This document shows positions 23,468 to 37,400 of a stretch of DNA of 64,000 nucleotides, in pieces (positions within the stretch are counted from its first letter, which is position 1; each line of letters opens with the position of its first letter). The notes beneath the pieces were generated by a model. It had not been told where the DNA came from. It saw nothing but the letters and a program-made list of their open reading frames with translations, and did not search any database. Position numbers and translations under genes: made by a program. The stretch comes from Incurvaria masculella (taxonomy: Eukaryota; Arthropoda; Insecta; Lepidoptera; Incurvariidae): the NCBI GenBank assembly GCA_946894095.1, contig OX335656.1, positions 9,687,001-9,751,000 on the forward strand. The letters are read 5' to 3'.

Positions 23468-24711
23468 TAGTTAAAATATCGCCTACCTTTGGAATCAAGC
23501 ATAGTTTAGTGATGGTGTAACTAGTTCTGGCAGTATTGGGAGATGGCGCGAATGTCATAGTTTTATACGTTGTATGACGATAGCTATCTATACGTTCCTC
23601 TTTGATCTATGCTATTACATAGTTTATTCTTCAGTGTTCAATTAATTGTCTTTTAGTCAATGCTCACTTTCTCAATTACTTTACACATTGATCGTCAGTG
23701 GAACAAATATTTGGGAATGCAATTAGGTTGTCTTTATAATATCAGGCGTGTCCGGAGGATGTATGTACGACATCATACCGAAGCGAGCTGTCCACTCACT
23801 AGGCACGAGCAGGCATTGTTTCTTTGTGGTTGGTGGCGCGGCACACAAAAATGTTTAAGACCGAGTTATTACTTAAGGTTTGTGCCCAAAGGGTGCCAAT
23901 GGAACCTTATTACTAAGCCTCCACTGTCCGCTCGTCAGCGGGCTGCATCTTATGAACCGAAATAGGTAGACAGCTGAAATCTTCACAGATTGTCTATTTA
24001 TATTGCCGAATTTTGCTGAAATTACTCATGTTGTAGAATCGGCACCTGTTTGAAAAGTGCATTTTAATCCTAATGTGGTTTCATGACTAAGGGCCTTTTT
24101 CACCTACTGCTCATTAACTTAATAGCCACATATTAATGAAAAATGAAAATGTTAATATTGATTAAGGGCCTTTCTTAGCAGCTAATTCTTCTTGCAATGA
24201 ATATCAGTACAAGATAGTCAGCACTTTAGTAATAAAGGCCCTTTAAGTGACGATCAAAATAAATCAGCACTTGGTGAAAACCAGGCTAACCCATTTAAAA
24301 CTGCAGACTACCTTTACTAGGTGAAGGAGATTGGAAGAATTTATATTTAACAATCACTCTAAACAATTAAAAACAATATACCATCAATAGAGGCATGGCT
24401 TATAAATGCTTCACTTTACCTAAAGCAAATTCAACAATAATAAATAACAATATCTACCAAATAAATATTCTTAAAGCGAACAATGAAGTAAGGCATACAA
24501 ATCTGAGCAATGCCGCGAGGGGTAACGATGTATCAAAGATATCCCATGTGGTATTAAGTAAATGAAGGTGACCTCTTTGTAAAATTTATTTTATGTTTAA
24601 TGTTTTAGGTGCAGGATTTGACCCCCTCCGCCCCTCACTTCTGCGGCCTCTGTTTATTTTTACCCTTTTTTCCACTATTATTCACCGCTGCTTTCAGACA
24701 TACGAGTAATT
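23468..24711. other. Intergenic repeats, no gene seen
   Basis: A reverse partial (GTCY)n-type MITE lies at about 23870-24010 (CCAAAGGGTGCCAAT, TATGAACCG, CAGCTGAAAT). Three AAGGGCCTTT-type motifs at 24088, 24164 and 24236 suggest a small decayed inverted repeat. No coding support. Confidence 0.5.
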
Positions 24712-25165
24712 GTTTATTGTTTATTCATCATCCATAGACATTACACTGCACTCGGATTTGTCATATTTTATCATTAGCCAATTCGGCAATCCCAGCGAAG
24801 AAGAACGGGCAAGAAACTCTGCTGGGTTTTTTTTTCAACGTCCCTCTTTGTGCCTCGTACCTCTTTGTGTAAATAAATTATTTTAATACCTTATTATATT
24901 AATAGAGAGTATTCCCCAATGAGGATATGAGAGGAACATAATTAAACTAAATTAAAATGATTCCTGAAAACCAACAATTCATACGTCATTAATGGCAGCA
25001 GCAGCACGGCAGCGGCAGCAGACGGCAACAGTTCATGACAAATATCAGCGGTGCAAAGATGCGCCTGCCAACTAACATGTTGCCAATTGGAACAGGCCAG
25101 TCTCCACGAACAGCGTTGAAGAGACTCCAGTTGAAGAGACAGCCGGCGCATAACATGCTCTAATA
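24712..25165. repeat. Interspersed repeat, second copy of the 22561 family
   Basis: Head at 24712-24840 and tail at 25060-25110 match the copy at 22561-22980. It lies just beyond the 3' end of the ABCB8 gene. Confidence 0.55.
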
Positions 25166-25312
25166 GGGATTGCAAAGTACGCTTATGTTTTGCATAAGTG
25201 CATCACTGTCTATAGAAAGACAAAAAAAATCCACTACCCCCCGCAGATACAGCTCAGGTGTGAAACAGCCTTTAGATTGGTCCTACTTATATCTAATGTC
25301 ACGTCTTCAATC

Positions 25313-25402
25313 TCATAACTGTGGCTCTGGATCTTGGTCTTGCTGCTTGATCAGATTCCAGTAGAAGCCTTTCTGATTCTTTAGCTGCTCGTGGGTTCCC
25401 AT
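25313..25402 (-). CDS. ABCB8: ABCB8 last exon (C-terminus)
   Basis: Acceptor CTTTTGCAG, 29 codons and TGA at 25315-25313. It encodes [18 protein letters not shown] and a short polar end, the usual region after the H-loop. Phase 0. Confidence 0.88.
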   Translation of the reverse strand: MGTHEQLKNQKGFYWNLIKQQDQDPEPQL

Positions 25403-28400
25403 CTGCAAAAGACCAGCGTTATTAGCTCAAGTAATAATAGATAATAATACACATAATATGAAGTATGAAGTCTTACATTTATTAAAGTTAGATTTGGTAC
25501 AGATTTAGTACAGAATAATTGCAAAAAAATCTTTCTCACACACATACCGAAAACAAGGTCTAGTGAACTAAAAACGTGGGGTGCATATTATATTACGAGG
25601 GATGGCTGCTATATTTTCCAAAATGTTCCTTACTCCTTTTCCAAAATGTTTGCTATTGAGAAATTAATATTTTAAAATGTCATTGATTTTTTAGCATTTT
25701 CATCCAGCCTTGAGGTAAGTTTGAAATTTAACTTCACTAGCTCAATAGGAAGTTAGTTTAAAATCGATTGCAAAACTTGTACTTAACCGACAAGAAATAA
25801 ACAGACAAACAAGAAAGCCAGGTAATAACAACATTTTAATAAGCCTTTGCCTGCCATTTATAGAAACCCTGGTAATATTGTGGTTTCCGAAACACAAGTA
25901 ATAACATATGGAAGATCTACGATTACCGACAATGTACGTAAAAATGGCTATGCCGCGCCCATACATACGAGTTTCAGTTTCTACTCTCGTCTTTCCTGCT
26001 CGCTGCGTAGGATGGTTTCAAAAAGAAGGAAATATCAGATATTAATTCATTTCTAATGTTACATCACCATCATTTAGTGCCACTCAGTATTCCGTCTCGT
26101 GTAACTCGCAGTACGGCTAACTTGTTGCATGTTAACTTAACCCGAACTAAAGCTGGGATCAGGGCTCCTATCCGTCGTATGTGTCAGTTATACAACGAAT
26201 CTGTATTGACTGTGACATATTTCATGATAACGTGCAAAAGAAAAGTTATTACTGCTCTTGAACCTTAAGAAACTGTAACAATATGAATTCCTATTTAACA
26301 TATTTTGTATTTTTTATACGTATTACTGTTTGTGTTTACGCGAGGAATAGGTAGGAAATAGGGGTTGTAACTTAATTTAAGTTATTATTTGTGTTAATGC
26401 CTATTTCTGTTTCCGTTGTTGCTCCAGCAATAAAAAAAAAGTGTTTTAACACCTTATAAAACGGTACCAAATAAGTTTTCTACGCTTTTCTAAATTTCCT
26501 CTATATAGATCTATCTTTGAGGTCTGCAAAGACCTCAGTCTTCTTGCGTCGTGAGCGAGTTGCACAATTAGGTTATTTGAATGTTCTAATGGCCTGTGTG
26601 TAGTTTCCATTGTAGGTTGGGATTTCTGTCTTTCGAGGTAACCGTGAATTGTCAGCCTCGGTAGTTCAGTGTGCGACACGATTCGATAAGCTGGGGAAGC
26701 ACCTCTGAGCGCGGATAAGTTCTGGATGGGTGGCCATTTTCAACCGTTGAGGCTGGCCGAGGTTCGGATTCCACGTAAAACTGTAGGTCCCCTTCCTTAC
26801 TTACTAGGTGGCAGGGTTAATCCCGCCCGGGTTAGTAGCATCGCATTGAATGAACGATGGTCGAAGCGGCAATGAAATTTGTCCGTGTTTTCCATCCAGT
26901 TCAATGTAGCCGAGCAATATAAGGAAGGTCCTGGCATGGCACCTAGTGTGTTAGGCTAATATCTGACGGTAAGTTAGGTATTAGCCATCCATGTCTAGTT
27001 ACATAAAAAACCGGCCAAGTGCAAGTCGGACGCGCAAAAGGTTCCGTACCATCGTGCAAGATTAAAAAAAAAAAATCACGTTTTTTGTATGGGACCCCCC
27101 TTTAATTTCTATATTTTCTTTATTTTAAAAATTTGTTGTTATAGCGACAAAATAAATACACACTCTGTGAAAATTTCAGCTGTCTATCTATTACGGTTCA
27201 TGAGATACAGCCCTGTGATAGACGGACGGACGGACGGACGGATGGACGGACGGACGGACGGACAGCGGAGGCTTAGTAATAGGGTTCCGTTTTCACCCTT
27301 TGGGTAAGGAACCCTAAAAAAAGAGTTTTGGTAGTTTTGTTGTACCGTTCCAACCTACAGCTGTATTCCGTAAGTGGCCACGGGCTTCACAGCCCTTCCG
27401 CGCCACCGCATGCCTCTTCCGCTCTGTTTATTCACATAGGAAAGTGATGTACCTCCACGATGCGGCCCTTGCTGAGCACGACGATGAGGTCGGCGCCCAT
27501 GACGGTGGAGAGGCGGTGCGCGATGACGAGCGTGGTGCGGCCGCGCGACGCCTCCTCCAGTGCCTGCTGCACCGTCTTCTCGCTGGCAGCGTCCAAGGCA
27601 CTGCAAAAAGGGATATTTATTGAACATATGGAAATAATAGTGGGCCATACTTTTACAGTTTCCTTTATTAATTATTCATACACATTACAATAAAAAAGGA
27701 AATGGTAGGTTTTATGAGGACCCTATTGTCTTAAGGAATGTGATATGTATGTATGTATAATCGACCGTTGAGTAAGGAGACATTAATTAAAAACAGAGTG
27801 AAAAGAAAAAAAAAGTTAAAAGAACGGGCTGGACCCGAAACAGCAAACAAAAATGCAACACAATACTGCATGGAAAGGTCAGGTTAGAGAGGTCATCCCC
27901 ACCCTCAGTAAGCGTATCACGCATAAATTATTGCATCTGAAAAGGATTGACCTACGTACAGTAGTGGGAACAATGATTGGACACTGCCCACTCAATAAGC
28001 ACCTCCACAAACTGGGGATAACAGATAGCCCTCTATGCCGTGGCTGCATGGAGGCAACAGAGACAACCACCCGTTGGAGTGCAGGAGTGTGGCCAATCAA
28101 CGAGCGATGACCCTGGGAGCACCGGGATCCCTTTCGGAGGCCTGCGGGAATTTTAAAAACCTGCTGAACTTTTGGGCCGAGCTGGGATGGCTCACATAGT
28201 CACCCCTGTTACGCACAATGACCTCTCTGTAGCAGTAGGTTTAGTGCGGACAACAAGCACCGAACTAACTAACTGGCGGCGCATCGTAAGACGAAACATC
28301 AAATGTGCTCTAAAAATGCGTTCGTTGAGTCAGTCCACATAAACCCTCCAATAAGTTTGCAACTATGTGGGCATGTGGCATGTATGTTTAAGTTGGGATG

Positions 28401-31400
28401 GTAGTTAATTGGCGACAGGTGTCTAATAGCAGACGTGCTGGATTGCATACCTCCTTCCTTTTCTATGTATGGTGCCTACCCTCCCGCTGACAGGACAGCA
28501 CTGAGGAGATTTCACTAGGAGGAAAAACCAGCTGCGCCGAGCGACCAAAGGTGCTCAGAAAAGTCAGACCCACCTCACTTCGCAAAAATACGCTTATAGC
28601 GGATTTGAAGACATTGCTGACCTATCGAATAGCATTGTTTTGCACGGATGACTTCATTGCTGACCGAAATATTTTCCCACTACTTTCATCAGCAGCTGAA
28701 CCTACCCAAAACTACAATCTGTGCAGCTGATGACCTGTAGTTGACATCTGACTGGACGAAGTGTCAGAGGTCGCGTTGGGAATCCTGAAAATGTCCGCAG
28801 CGTAATAGACGAAACGTCGAGCTAAATAAGTCTTCAAATATAAATAATGTAAGCCAATCATATCGCAGTGACTTGCTATCACAGTGTTGATTACAAATAT
28901 AATCACCTATAAGCTTAGAATTAAATCACCTTGTTGCTTCATCTAGGATCATAATAGGTGGATTCTTCAAGACGGCCCTGGCTATTGCTATCCTTTGCTT
29001 CTGGCCTCCGCTGAGTGCTAGACCTCTCTCTCCCACCATGGTGTCGTAGCCCTGAGGGAAGCTCCTGACAAAATCGTGTGCATTGGCTATTTCGGCCGCT
29101 CGATACACCTGAAAGTACACCAAAAGTTAGGTGGGTACTATATAATACATAAACTTCAATAGTTAAATGCTTTGACTCCCCTGGAACAAGATTGGATTGC
29201 CCTATTTGGGATTTTTAAATGTATCGTCAATGTGGAAAATGCCGATATTTAATATTGGAAAAAAATGTTTTCATTGTGATAACTTATATTGATAGTGTAT
29301 GACCATTATACGACCGAAAGTTTTTTTGATGGCTAACCTGAAAAGTGCATTTATTGAAGTTCATTTTGTACCAAAAATGATTCATAAACAAATAATGTTT
29401 TGAAAACTTACGGTTTTCCGGTCTGCAATGCCGTGCTTGGCCGACATGTTTCGCCGGGCTGTCAGACGTAACTCCGGGGCAATGAAGTGGCCCTGACGAT
29501 GCTTCCGTCGTGGGAGGCGAAACATGTCGGCCAAGCACGGCATTGCACACCGGAAAACCGTAAGTTTTCAAAACATTATGTACAGAGACGGTGTAAATCT
29601 AAGAACATACATAAACAAATAGGTTCAAACATATACCCTGTTACTAATAAGCCCAGATGATTCTCTGAATATTTATACAATGTTCTATCTCTTTCTCTCG
29701 AATCTGAAACTGCATGTCAATGCAAATGCAATGTCAATGAAAATTGAACACAGAACAAAACAAACAAATGTTTTTTTTAAGAGAGCATGTGTCCACTACT
29801 AAGCCAGACTATAAATTACTAAATACTATCCTTTCCAGCACTAAATCTAGCATTGATTGGCATCAAAAACAGTGGGACAGCAGTTGGTTTTATGCGGCAC
29901 AGCAAAGTACTACGTAAATGAAGAGAGGTGCAACCTCCTGATCGGTGGCGTCGGGCCGGCCGTAGCGTATGTTCTCGCGGACAGTGGTCGCGAACAGCAC
30001 CGGCTCCTGGCTGATGAAGCCGAGCGCGCGCCCGCGCAGCCAGCTCGAGTCCAGCGAGCGCACGTCGTGACCGTCGACCGTCACCGCGCCGCAGCTCACG
30101 TCGTAGAACCTGACGAGGCAACGGGTAAGAAAGCTGATTATTTATCACGACAGGTGGCGTTTAAGCGAGCTCACCTAAAAGTTCTGTCAAAGCTGTCAAA
30201 TAGCATACAAAATAAAACAGAATAGATTTTAATATGAATTAGTTTAATATTAACCTACATAATTAAAATTACTAAATTTTCTCGTTATTATTCTGAGCAT
30301 TATTTGTTCTAAAACATGCTAATGAATTGAAGTCGTAGGAAAGAAAATATCACAATAACATAACCTATAAAATTTTATTTAATCGTTGTGCTGGACTATT
30401 GCATTAAAATTAGTTTGAAGACAAAGAAAAGCTGATTCTAACTGCATCATGGAGTACATCTTGCATCTAAAAAGTGGTAAAAAAAACTTGACAGGAATGA
30501 CAGCATTGATATTTCTGAGGTGAGCTTGCTTATGCGACAGCTATTATAAGCGTTGAGTTTTTTCTTCCCCATCGGCATGGTGGTTAGCGTTGAAGAGCGG
30601 TATAACCGACCAATATAGACGAGACAATATACTGTGACATCATAGAACTATGAGACAAATGTTATTGGTGAGTCGTTGCTGCTGTTGTTGTTTGTTGCAG
30701 TGGGAAAGGCAGAAGTGGCAGTAGCGTAGCTCGTTGATGTGAGTATGTTTTTAAATGGCAGATATTTTTTGTCTAGATTTTCATCTGAAGACTAATTACA
30801 TTACATGCTGATGCGAGATAAAAATTACACAGAGCATATTTTAGGCTGCCAAAAAAATTTGTTACAATGATGATAAAATGAAATATTCAATAAATTATGT
30901 TTATTTAGACTTTCGCTGTTGTTACACATTATTATTCGAAATGTTTTCGGATAGACAGTTTTATAAATCGTTTACTTGTTTAAGTCGACTTAAACAAGTA
31001 AGCTTTATAACACTGTCTTTCGGAAAACATTTTTAATTCAATAAATTAATTAAATAATAGTTAAGTAGATTGCCTGAAAGTACGGTTTACTGTACCATTT
31101 ATGTATTTTTTTTTGTATCTTTCTATCTGCAATCGGTTTATGAACCATAAGTCGATCTTTAATATGAAATCTGATGCACATAGACACATAAAAAGGGCCC
31201 GAATATGTTCACAGAGGCGATTGAAAGCTGAGTTCAACATGGGGACGACTTAAATATTCTCGTATGTTTGCTAGTACAGTCATTACACTTCGGTTTACAG
31301 GAAGACCCTTTAATATTATCTTATCTTGAATGGTGATTTCAAGGTAACAATTTAACCAGGTACCAGCAACATAATCGCCATGGTAAATATTTTAAAATTC

Positions 31401-34400
31401 TTATTAAAAGTAAATAATTTACCTCTCCAGCAGAGCTGCGATGGTAGACTTGCCGTTGCCCGAAGTGCCGACTATCGCTACTGTCTTTCCTGCCGGAATT
31501 TTCAGATTGAAGTTCTTCAATACGGTCTGCAAAATTAAAAGGACTTCCTGACTGTGGTTCCCAAAAATTTTACAAAAAATATAAAATGTACCTTAAAATT
31601 TATGATAAAAAAAATTAAAACTGACTCACTATGCACGAAGATAAACTGAAATTATTTTTTAAAAATTGCTTCTAAGGGGCAAAATAAAAAGACCGATGTA
31701 AATTCGGTAAACACAAATTGAACCTCTGTTTCATGCTAGGAGGGTAAGCAGGAAGCTTGGATAATCACAACTTTCATGCGGCATTTGAGACAGACATCTT
31801 ATAAAACTGTGCCACAGAGCAAGTAAAACATAAAATATGACTACCTAAGAATCTAGATTGAATAGTGAACCAACTCACAGCTTCAGGACGCGTCGGGTAC
31901 GAGAATGTGACATTCTTGAACTCAATGTCCCCGTGCAGCTCGTGATACTTGATTGTATCTTTGCCAGTCTGGTCCATCTCCGGATTTTTATTTATGTACT
32001 GGAAACAATTAAAATGTCACCGAGTGATCCACTTGTTTGATAAAAACTTTAAAGTTTCAAATAATATTTAATATTATTAATTTAATAATTCAACAAGACT
32101 AATCAAAGTTTTTTAATGCAGCGTGACATGGATGGCTAATACGTTCTGATATTAGCCAAATACACCACATTCCCTTGCAAACGCAAATAGCCAAGTCTTC
32201 ATTTCATACAAATGAAAAATGAACCATGTCTTTTTTGGATATTAAAACATCTTCACTTACAACACTTTTCGTTTTAAATGAGCCAAATGAGTTTTAAAAC
32301 CTTAAACTATGGCCTATTTTGAGGTTTAAAAACTCTTTTTCTTTTTCAACCTCAACACACCTCGAACACACGACCGCCAGCGCTGAGACCCTTCACGACG
32401 GTACCGAACAGCAGCGAGAGTTGAGCGACGGAACGCTGCACTGTCTGCGCGTTCACCAGGAACGCCATCACGTCGCCGGCCGACAGCTGCCCGCCGGCCA
32501 TCAGGTGACCGCCCACGAACATCGTCCCAAGCACCATTCTGCACAGACGAACATCTCACTGCACTTGACCACATAAATCAGGTTTTTATAAACAGTGAGA
32601 AGTCAGACTAGAGGCTAGTCTAACTTCTCACGTATATTGACGTTTAAGGAGCTTCGAAGTTACATAAATCCAGTTTTCAATCCAGTACAATGCTTTGCAA
32701 TAAAAGGAACGATCTGGCATGGCACCTAGTTCCCACGAGATGTGTAGGGCTTATATCACGACGCTAGGTATGATGTTAGCCTTAATATTAGCATTTGCAA
32801 CAATGGAAAAAACCAGCCAAGTGCGAGTCGGACTCACACGCGAAGGGTTCCGTACCATCATACAAGATTTAACACAAAAAAATCACGTTTCTGGTATGGA
32901 ATTTTTATTATTTTTTTTATTTTACCAATTTGTGGTTATAGCGGCAAAATAAATACAAACTCTATGAAAATTTTAGCTGCCTACCTATTACTGTTCATGA
33001 GATACAGCCCCGTGACAGACGGACGGACGGACAGACGGACGGACGAACGGACAGCGGAGGATTAGTAATAGGGTTCCGTTTTCACCCATTGGGTACGGAA
33101 CCCTAAAAACAACAAACCTGACGAAGTTTATTGTCGATTCTTCTTTGCCAGAAGTAATCGAACCAGCAGAAAAGGAAAAATAAAAAAAATGGCGAATCTG
33201 AGTGTGTAATTTATATATAATGGACGAAAAAAAGAAACGGAAACAGAAATATCCATGGAATATGATATGTATGCATGTATAATCGACCGTGAAGCAAGAT
33301 GATGGCACTCCTTGGCGAGGCGGAGGCGAACGCGCGCACCGTCCTCATGTTCGAGATCGCCTCCCCCGCCACCAGAGTTGCTTTCTCTAAACAAGTGTTA
33401 CCCATTAATTAAGAGGTTGATGCCAGCTTGGAACAGCCGCCCTCTCGCACTCCTCGCCGAACATGCGCCTCGCACTTCTCGCCTGCGAAAGCCCGCACCA
33501 TCCTCATGTTCGAGATCGCCTACTTGGCCACCAGAGTTGGTTTCTCAGTCTCCGTGAAGATTTAGATGCGGTGAACAAGTCTTACCCATTAAGGAAGAGG
33601 TTGGTGCCAGCTTGGAACAATCCCACGCCCAGCCCGAGCTCCATGTTGAGCCGGGCCGCCCCCTCGCACTCCTCGCGGAACATGCGCGCCTCGCACTCCT
33701 CGCCGGCGAACGCCCGCACCGTCCTCATATTCGAGATTGCCTCCTCCGCCACCAGAGTTGCTTTCTCCGTCTGCATGAAGATTTAGACGCGGTTAAGAGT
33801 GAGTGTGTGGGAAATTAAAGGAGGAAAAATTGAAGTTCAATCAGTTATGTAAAATCCGATGTGTAATTCAAGATCAACACTGTCAACAACCACATATATT
33901 TTATATTGCAGAAAAGAAGATGCCCAATACTAACCCTTTCTTATCTAACTGCAAATGGATGGTTAACCTCCAGCGAACATGGTAGGACGGGAGGAATGAT
34001 CAAAACTTATTCGGATGGCGGCAGCGTAGCCACGAGTTAGTGGAAAACTTTTAACTGTGTATAGTTAGTTAACTTACAAGTTCAGAATGTGCAAGAACGA
34101 AAGATTGTTACACCAAATAGGCTCCTGTGAAGTTCTTTGAGAATTTGTAAGTGAATACTCTCGTCGGCGATGCCATAAAAATGAGTTTCGTTCGGTTGTT
34201 ACTACCAACCTTCCATGCTCGCTTCTATTACCACACCCACTTACATGATATTAGCCCAACTCAATGCATTCCTGTAGGAACTAGGTGCCATGCTAAGGAC
34301 CTTCCCTTTTGTGAGCAAAGTAACATTGAACTGGTAGCTTCGACCATCTTTTCATCCAATGGGATGGTACCTACCCAGGTGGACTCGAACAAATACCACC

Positions 34401-37400
34401 GATTGGACAATTCAGCATCAGTTTCGGTTTATATTTCTTTATTTCGTCCATTAAATGTAAATTACACACTCGGATTCGTAAATTTGCACTCGTTGGTGGA
34501 TTATTAGATTATTTAGAGTATGGAATCCAAACTATGGAACAGCTTGTTTCGTTCATTCGTGACAAATAAATTTGTCCAACACAATGGAGAAAAGAGGTAG
34601 AAAAAATCATTTCGGACTTTAACGAACATCGGGCTATAACCATAATCGGTCATCTTTGAATATTTTATATTTGCTTAGAAAAATATTTTCTTAGAATGAA
34701 TGGCTCGAAATTCAGCATTTTTACAGTTCTCAATGGATCCCAAGTAATTTTACAGCGGCAATTTTACAGCTAGGCCTCATATGCATTAAAGTTAGACCAT
34801 TAAATGAAGGTGCAATTAAGGCAAACGAAAGACAAAATAAACTGATTGAACTAAATAAATATTTAGGGGTATACGGAAAAACATGTTTAACAAATAATAC
34901 TTGAAATCCAGCATTGGTTGATTTGAAAAAAATGCTGGATTCCAAGTAATTAATTCTAAGGAACCTGTGCTTGAGCTTCTCTGGAGAGGTTCCGGAGCAG
35001 GGAACCGATGAAGGTGCCCCCGATGACGACAGACGGCACACACAGCATCGTGAGTCCGGTCAGCTGCGGTGATATCACCATCAGACTGACTGCAGAGCCC
35101 ACAAGCTGCAACATACGACAGACACGTTCTTAAGCTTTGTTCGCTCACTCCAATTCTAATCTGTTTGGTACTATTCGTTACAGGATAGAGTCGGGCATTT
35201 CGTTTTGCTTGCACAAATCTAAATCGAAACAATTTTTATTGAAGCTTTTTTTTTTATGCGACCTGACATGGATGGATAATACCACACAACTACCGTTATG
35301 ATATTAGCCCAATACACCTCATTCCCGAAGGAATTTTGGTGCCATGCCAGGACCTTCCCTTTATGAGCACGGCTACATTGAACTGGATGGAAAACACGGA
35401 CAATTTTTCATTGCCGCTTCGACCATCTTTTCATCCAATGCGATGGTACCAACCCGGGCGGGCTTAAACCCTACCACCTAGTAGGGGAAGGGGACCTACA
35501 GTTTTACATGGATTCCGAACCATGGAGCAGCTCGCATTCGTAACGAAATGCACTTATCGAACTCGGAAAGAGAAAGACAGTGGTGCATGTCGGTATTGAA
35601 CCCAGGTCTCTGGTACGCTAGGCCAGTCCCCGCGCCACTAGGCTACGAGCCGCTCAAAAAGGATTGTGCTTTGTGGATAACAATTTTTTTTTGCCAGAAT
35701 CCTCACACTTGCTATTCTCAATACCAAATATATGTTGAAATATATATGATGAATGCAGCAAACTATTTTTGCTGCAAGCTTTCTAACAAATGCATGGTTC
35801 TGACAATAACATTGTATTCATGGAATAGTCTAGGTGTGGGAATTATGCCAAATGGAATATTTTAAACTGATCGTTTAGGTATTTTTTTTTTCAACTTTTC
35901 CAAAAATTGCAATATCTTAAACGCATGTGCGTTTTAAATAGCCGTAAGTGGGGAGAGATCTTGATTCAATTCTGTTTTCCATTTCGGCAAGGTAGAGTGG
36001 TTTCGAACAGGTTTACTTGTCAGCAAAAACTGTGAAAGGTCAAGTGAATATTCATGTGTCGAGATATTTTAATGCAGAAAAATCTTGGTACAAGAGAATA
36101 AAAAATTATTACGTTTTGTAGATTCTAAATATTTACCTGGGTAATGGAGCGCAGCCCCATCGATATGGTCTGCTTGAACGAACTCTTGAAGTCTTGTACA
36201 TCAACTGTAAGCCTTTAAATAATTCACATACATTGATTACTACAGTTTAGATTTGTAGAGGTTACCATGGAGAATGCTCGTCTGAGCTGTATAACGCTGT
36301 ACCTCCGTCCCCTTTCTCCCTTCATTCAATGCGGAACTGGGATAAAATGCACATATTTACAGTCGACATTCCAAAAATAAGAACCCTCCGATCTTCTAAA
36401 TCCTTCATCTATAGGGTCGGAAAACTATGGAATGAACTCCCTTCGGAGGTATTTCCCCCAAAGTACAACCATGGGTCCAAATCCCATGGGCGTCGTCGGG
36501 CACCTTAAGGTGTCCTGGCGTAAGCCATATGCCGCACTTAAAATAAAAGAAGTTAGGCTTTCACTTCACTTGAATCCACTGTTTGTCCAGTGACAAAAAA
36601 TGTAGCAAGAGTTGGCGGTGACGAAGAACTAAATATTTGAAAACTGATACTTGTTCGAAATGAAATCCTAAAAGTCCTAACCATGTCGAAAGTCCTTATA
36701 ACGTTATAAGGACTTTCGACATGGTTAGGACTTTTAGGATTTCATTTCGAACAAGTATCAGTTTTCAAATATTTAGTTCTTCGTCACCGCCAACTCTTGC
36801 TAGATTTTTTGTCAGACCTGCATGACTTCCATAGGGTCCAATACTACAATAAATGTGGCGATAGGCGCTGCTCAATAATATAACTTCCTTTCATACACTA
36901 CAACAATACAATGCTTAGCGAATCTCCACTGTGTGCTACACTGCGCATACTGCTGGTTTTCTTTTAGCAAACCATAAATGGTTATCTTGATTGAGAAACA
37001 TAAAGCAGCAACACAGGTAGAATGAAGATGAATTTAAAAAAAGATGAATCGAACCTGTTTACGAGCTCGCCGGTGCGTTGTTCATCAAAGAAGGAAATAT
37101 CTTGGCGTAGAATGGACATAAAGAGGTCCTGCTTGATGTGCGAGGCCACTTTCTCCCCCACGTCTGACAGCAGGTGGATGTACAGGAATGTAAAGAACGC
37201 CTGCAATAAAATACAGGATGTTCACGACACAATGAAATATTTTATAAAATTGATGTGTAGCGATGTGAATAAGGGTAAAGGTGGCCCTTCCACGGACTAA
37301 CTTATCCTTGGGCAGGGCACAAAATCGTTCTATTGCGCTCTACCACTGTCTCTGTTTTAAAGAAAAAGACAGTCTTCGTGTTGAGGAGGATGCAACACGT

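Noticed and set aside
27355..27693. Arg/His-rich or other-frame proteins over the ABCB8 exon
   Set aside because: These are alternative frames of a GC-rich exon whose true frame encodes the D- and H-loops.
33402..33770. Mutually exclusive alternative exons in ABCB8
   Set aside because: The extra copies carry a stop, deletions or lack a donor, so they cannot give a functional alternative.
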